Assembly (NCBI GenBank): GCA_000715855.1
Contig: KL571333.1
Location: 1-6,159 of the forward strand
Direction: 5' to 3'
Length of the DNA stretch: 6,159 nucleotides
DNA from: Actinoplanes liguriensis
Lineage (GTDB): Bacteria > Actinomycetota > Actinomycetes > Mycobacteriales > Micromonosporaceae
Shown here piece by piece: positions 3,642 through 6,159 of the stretch. Under the pieces are notes generated by a model. That model saw nothing but the letters and a program-made list of their open reading frames with translations, searched no databases and was not told where the DNA came from. Every line of letters begins with the position of its first letter. Within the stretch, counting starts at the first letter, position 1. Made by a program: the position numbers and the translations under genes.

Positions 3642-6159
3642 AGACCGTCGTCTCCGCGCCTTCCAGGAAGAGGCGGCCGGCTTCGGCGGCCGGGACCGGG
3701 CGGGAGAAGTAGTAGCCCTGGGCGAAGCCGCAGCCCATCTCGCGCAGCGCCGCCAGCTGGCCGAACTCCTCGATGCCCTCGGCGACCGTCGACATGCCCA
3801 GGCTCTTGCCGAGACGGACGATGGTGTCGGTCAGCGCGGTGTCGCCGGCCAGGATGCCGAGGCGCTCGACGAACGAACGGTCGATCTTCAGCGTGTCGAC
3901 CGGGAACCGGCGCAGGTAGGCGAGCGACGAGTAACCCGTGCCGAAGTCGTCGATGGCCAGCGTGAGGCCGAGGGCCTTGAGCCGGACGAGCTGCTCCAGG
4001 TTCGCCTCGGTGTCGGTCATCAGCACCGACTCGGTCATCTCCAGGCAGAGCCGGTCGGCCGGCATGCCGGTCTCGGCCAGCACCGCGGCCACCGTCTCGG
4101 TGAAATCGGACTGGTCGAACTGGCGCACCGAGACGTTGACCGACATCTTCAGCGGACGACCGCCGGCCGCCTCGCTCCACTCGACCGCCTGACGGCAGGC
4201 CTCACGCAGCACCCAGAGGCCGAGCGGCACGATCAGGCCGGTCGCCTCGGCGATCGGGATGAAGTCCAGCGGGTTGATCATGCCGCGGGTCGGGTGCGGC
4301 CAGCGGACCAGCGCCTCGAAGCCGACAACCTGGCTGGTGTCCAGGTCGACGGTGGGCTGGTAGTGCAGGCGCAGCTCCTGGTTCTCCAGCGCGGCACGCA
4401 GGTCGTTCTCCAGCTCCAGGCGCTCGATCAGGCCGTCGCGCATCTGCGAGCGGTAGCTGGTGAAGCTGCTGCCACCGGCCGCCTTCGCGTGGTGCATGGC
4501 CAGGTCGGCGTTGCGCAGCAGCTGCTCGGCGGGGTCCTCGTCCTCGGAGTCCAGCAGCACCGCCTGGGCCAGGCCGATGCTTGCCCGCACGTGGATGTTG
4601 CGCGCACCGACCTCGATCGGCAGGTCCAGATCGTCCAGGATGCGGCGGGCCACGAACTCGCCCTCCTCCGCCGACTCGGTCTCGATCAGCACCGCGAACT
4701 CGTCGGCGCCGAGCCGGGCCACCACGTCCTCGCCCCGCACACAACCCTTGATCCGGTCCGCCACCTCGACCAGCAGGTGGTCGCCGGCCAGGTGGCCGAG
4801 GCTGTCGTTGACCCGCTTGAAACCGTCCAGGTCCAGGTGCAGCACGGTCAGGCCGGAGGTCCGCTCCAGCGCGGCGGCGGTCTTGTCACGGAACAGCGCG
4901 CGGTTCGCGAGCTGGGTGAGCGAGTCGTGGTACGCCTCGTGGATCAGCTGCTCCTGCAGCTCCTTGCGCTCACTGATGTCCCGGGTGTTCAGCACGAAGC
5001 CGCCCACGTGCGGGTCCTCGACCAGGTTCGTAATGATCATCTCGGACGGGCGCTTCCGGCCGTCCTGGTGCGTGTGCACGACCTCCAGCGTCGCCGAGGC
5101 GAACGGCCGGACCGCGACCTGGCGCATCGCCTGGGCCAGCCGGACCGCCACCTCGGGAGCGAGCACGTCGGTGTAGTGCCGGCCGAGGAAGACCTCGGAC
5201 GGGTAGCCGAAGACGCGCTGCATCGACTCGCTCTGGAAGATCACCGAGCCGTCCGCGTCGATCACCGTGACGACGTCCGAGCTGTGCCGGATCAGGGCGT
5301 GGAACTGCTGCTCACGGGCGTAGAGCTCGGCGGTCCGCTCCTCGACCCGGTTCTCCAGGCCGCGGGCCATGCCCCGGTTCTCCAGCAGCGTGAGCACCTG
5401 ACGCCCGATCAGCAGCAGGATCAGCAGCGAGCGGCTCCAGGCCACGAACGGCGTGCTGTGCCCGGTCACCAGGTGGAACATCGCGCTGACCAGCAGAGCG
5501 GCGCCGACCGCGATGTACGGCAGCATCACGCCGCCCATCCGTACCCGGGAGCTGAACTCGCTCTTCAGCGGCTCGGCGTCCTTCGGCCGGGCGGCGCCGA
5601 CGATCACCAGGCCGAAGCCGATGATCCAGCCGAGATCGACGATCGAGCCCGGGTGGTAGTCCTTGACCATGCCGAGATAGGCGTAGGCGATGTCCGAGAT
5701 CGCGAAGGCGGCCACCCCGAGCCCGAAGAACATCAGGTCGGCCGAGCAGCGGAACAGCGCACGCCGCTGAGGCAGCATGTAGCCGATCATCGTGGCGATC
5801 ACGATGTCGCCGAGCGGGTAGAGCAGGGTCAGGTAGAAGCCGATCCCCGCCTTGCCCGTGTCGATCCGCGGGTCGACCACGAGCACCCAGCTCACGATCA
5901 CCACCGAGACGGCGACCAGCAGGCCGTCGAGGACACTGCGCGCCCGGTTCGCCAGCGGCTGCGACGCGCTCGGCAGGATCAGCAGGCCGAGCGGGATCAG
6001 CAGCAGCATGCCCAGGTAGCCGGCGTCGGCCCAGGACGGGACCGGCAGGTCACTGCCGTGCGGGAAGGACTGCCCCAGGGTGTACGCCTCACCGGCGCCC
6101 CAGCTCAGCGCACCCGCGCCGAGGACCGCCCAGCCCCAGCGCTGCCGGCCGGAATAGCG
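3640..6159 (-). CDS. Membrane-bound PAS-GGDEF-EAL cyclic-di-GMP signalling protein (5' end outside window)
   Basis: The 839 visible residues stay open to the right edge. Numbering from that edge, about eight membrane segments (8-24, 45-62, 77-95, 108-128, 141-162, 172-189, 209-230, 238-257) lead into a charged helical linker (about 258-285). A PAS domain (about 286-398), a GGDEF domain (about 400-565) and an EAL domain (about 575-825) follow. The GGDEF signature reads GADEF (484-488), with an intact RxxD inhibitory site RGED (475-478) five residues before it. All EAL motifs are present: EAL (615-617), NVSVRQF (675-681), LEMTES (706-711), DDFGTG (737-742), LKID (757-760), AEG (793-795) and QGYYFSRP (814-821). 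It should therefore hydrolyse c-di-GMP, while synthesis is uncertain. An ATG at 6009 is internal: conserved-looking sequence (SWGAGE; PSWADAGYLG) precedes it in frame. PAS and membrane parts probably sense a signal. It converges on the sugar-binding gene. Confidence 0.93.
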   Translation of the reverse strand, partial: RYSGRQRWGWAVLGAGALSWGAGEAYTLGQSFPHGSDLPVPSWADAGYLGMLLLIPLGLLILPSASQPLANRARSVLDGLLVAVSVVIVSWVLVVDPRIDTGKAGIGFYLTLLYPLGDIVIATMIGYMLPQRRALFRCSADLMFFGLGVAAFAISDIAYAYLGMVKDYHPGSIVDLGWIIGFGLVIVGAARPKDAEPLKSEFSSRVRMGGVMLPYIAVGAALLVSAMFHLVTGHSTPFVAWSRSLLILLLIGRQVLTLLENRGMARGLENRVEERTAELYAREQQFHALIRHSSDVVTVIDADGSVIFQSESMQRVFGYPSEVFLGRHYTDVLAPEVAVRLAQAMRQVAVRPFASATLEVVHTHQDGRKRPSEMIITNLVEDPHVGGFVLNTRDISERKELQEQLIHEAYHDSLTQLANRALFRDKTAAALERTSGLTVLHLDLDGFKRVNDSLGHLAGDHLLVEVADRIKGCVRGEDVVARLGADEFAVLIETESAEEGEFVARRILDDLDLPIEVGARNIHVRASIGLAQAVLLDSEDEDPAEQLLRNADLAMHHAKAAGGSSFTSYRSQMRDGLIERLELENDLRAALENQELRLHYQPTVDLDTSQVVGFEALVRWPHPTRGMINPLDFIPIAEATGLIVPLGLWVLREACRQAVEWSEAAGGRPLKMSVNVSVRQFDQSDFTETVAAVLAETGMPADRLCLEMTESVLMTDTEANLEQLVRLKALGLTLAIDDFGTGYSSLAYLRRFPVDTLKIDRSFVERLGILAGDTALTDTIVRLGKSLGMSTVAEGIEEFGQLAALREMGCGFAQGYYFSRPVPAAEAGRLFLEGAETTV

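Noticed and set aside
2253..3965. Long plus-strand open frame (570 codons) spanning the lipoprotein, the intergenic repeat and the end of the c-di-GMP gene
   Set aside because: Arg-rich composition, runs through a terminator and an opposing gene, and has no recognisable motif; a shadow frame.
4460..5176. Plus-strand open frame (238 codons) inside the c-di-GMP gene
   Set aside because: Ser/Arg-rich antisense of well-conserved PAS-GGDEF sequence.
6007..6009. ATG as the start of the c-di-GMP protein
   Set aside because: In-frame upstream sequence continues with membrane-protein character to the window edge; the ATG falls within a transmembrane helix.

Overview
This 6,159-base window is high-GC DNA whose third codon positions are almost all G or C. 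The protein styles (a Tat-type dioxygenase N-terminus, an ArsR/MFS efflux pair, and a multi-membrane PAS-GGDEF-EAL protein) suggest an actinobacterium. The style is closest to Micromonosporaceae such as Actinoplanes; that placement rests on general style, not on a search.

Layout. The first 163 bases are the 5' end of a minus-strand gene running off the left edge, probably a Tat-exported intradiol-dioxygenase-like protein. A 167-base divergent intergenic region follows. On the plus strand come an ArsR-like winged-helix regulator (331-882) and a 12-helix MFS exporter (882-2132), whose stop and start codons overlap as TGATG. After a 13-base gap comes a lipoprotein sugar-binding protein of the GtsA/glucose-binding type (2146-3393), with no permease or ATPase genes beside it. 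A 246-base convergent gap holds four tandem units of about 22 bases, a long hairpin with a 17-bp perfect stem, and a small heptamer repeat. The rest (3640-6159, minus strand) is a large cyclic-di-GMP signalling protein, open to the right edge, so its start lies outside the window.

How the genes may work together. The regulator and exporter look like a classic autoregulated efflux unit. Imperfect operator-like repeats sit on the regulator's ribosome-binding site and start codon. The sugar-binding lipoprotein could be cotranscribed with them, but a TAnnnT -10-like element placed exactly for a leaderless transcript suggests its own promoter. The c-di-GMP protein is an independent convergent unit. 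It has a complete EAL active site, a retained I-site, and a GADEF variant of the GGDEF signature, so phosphodiesterase output or biased bifunctionality is plausible.

I found no RNA genes, insertion sequences, CRISPR arrays or clear horizontally acquired islands. The window looks mostly like ordinary chromosomal content. The points of most interest are the variant GGDEF site, the orphan sugar-binding protein with its leaderless-type promoter, and the repeat plus hairpin between the convergent genes.
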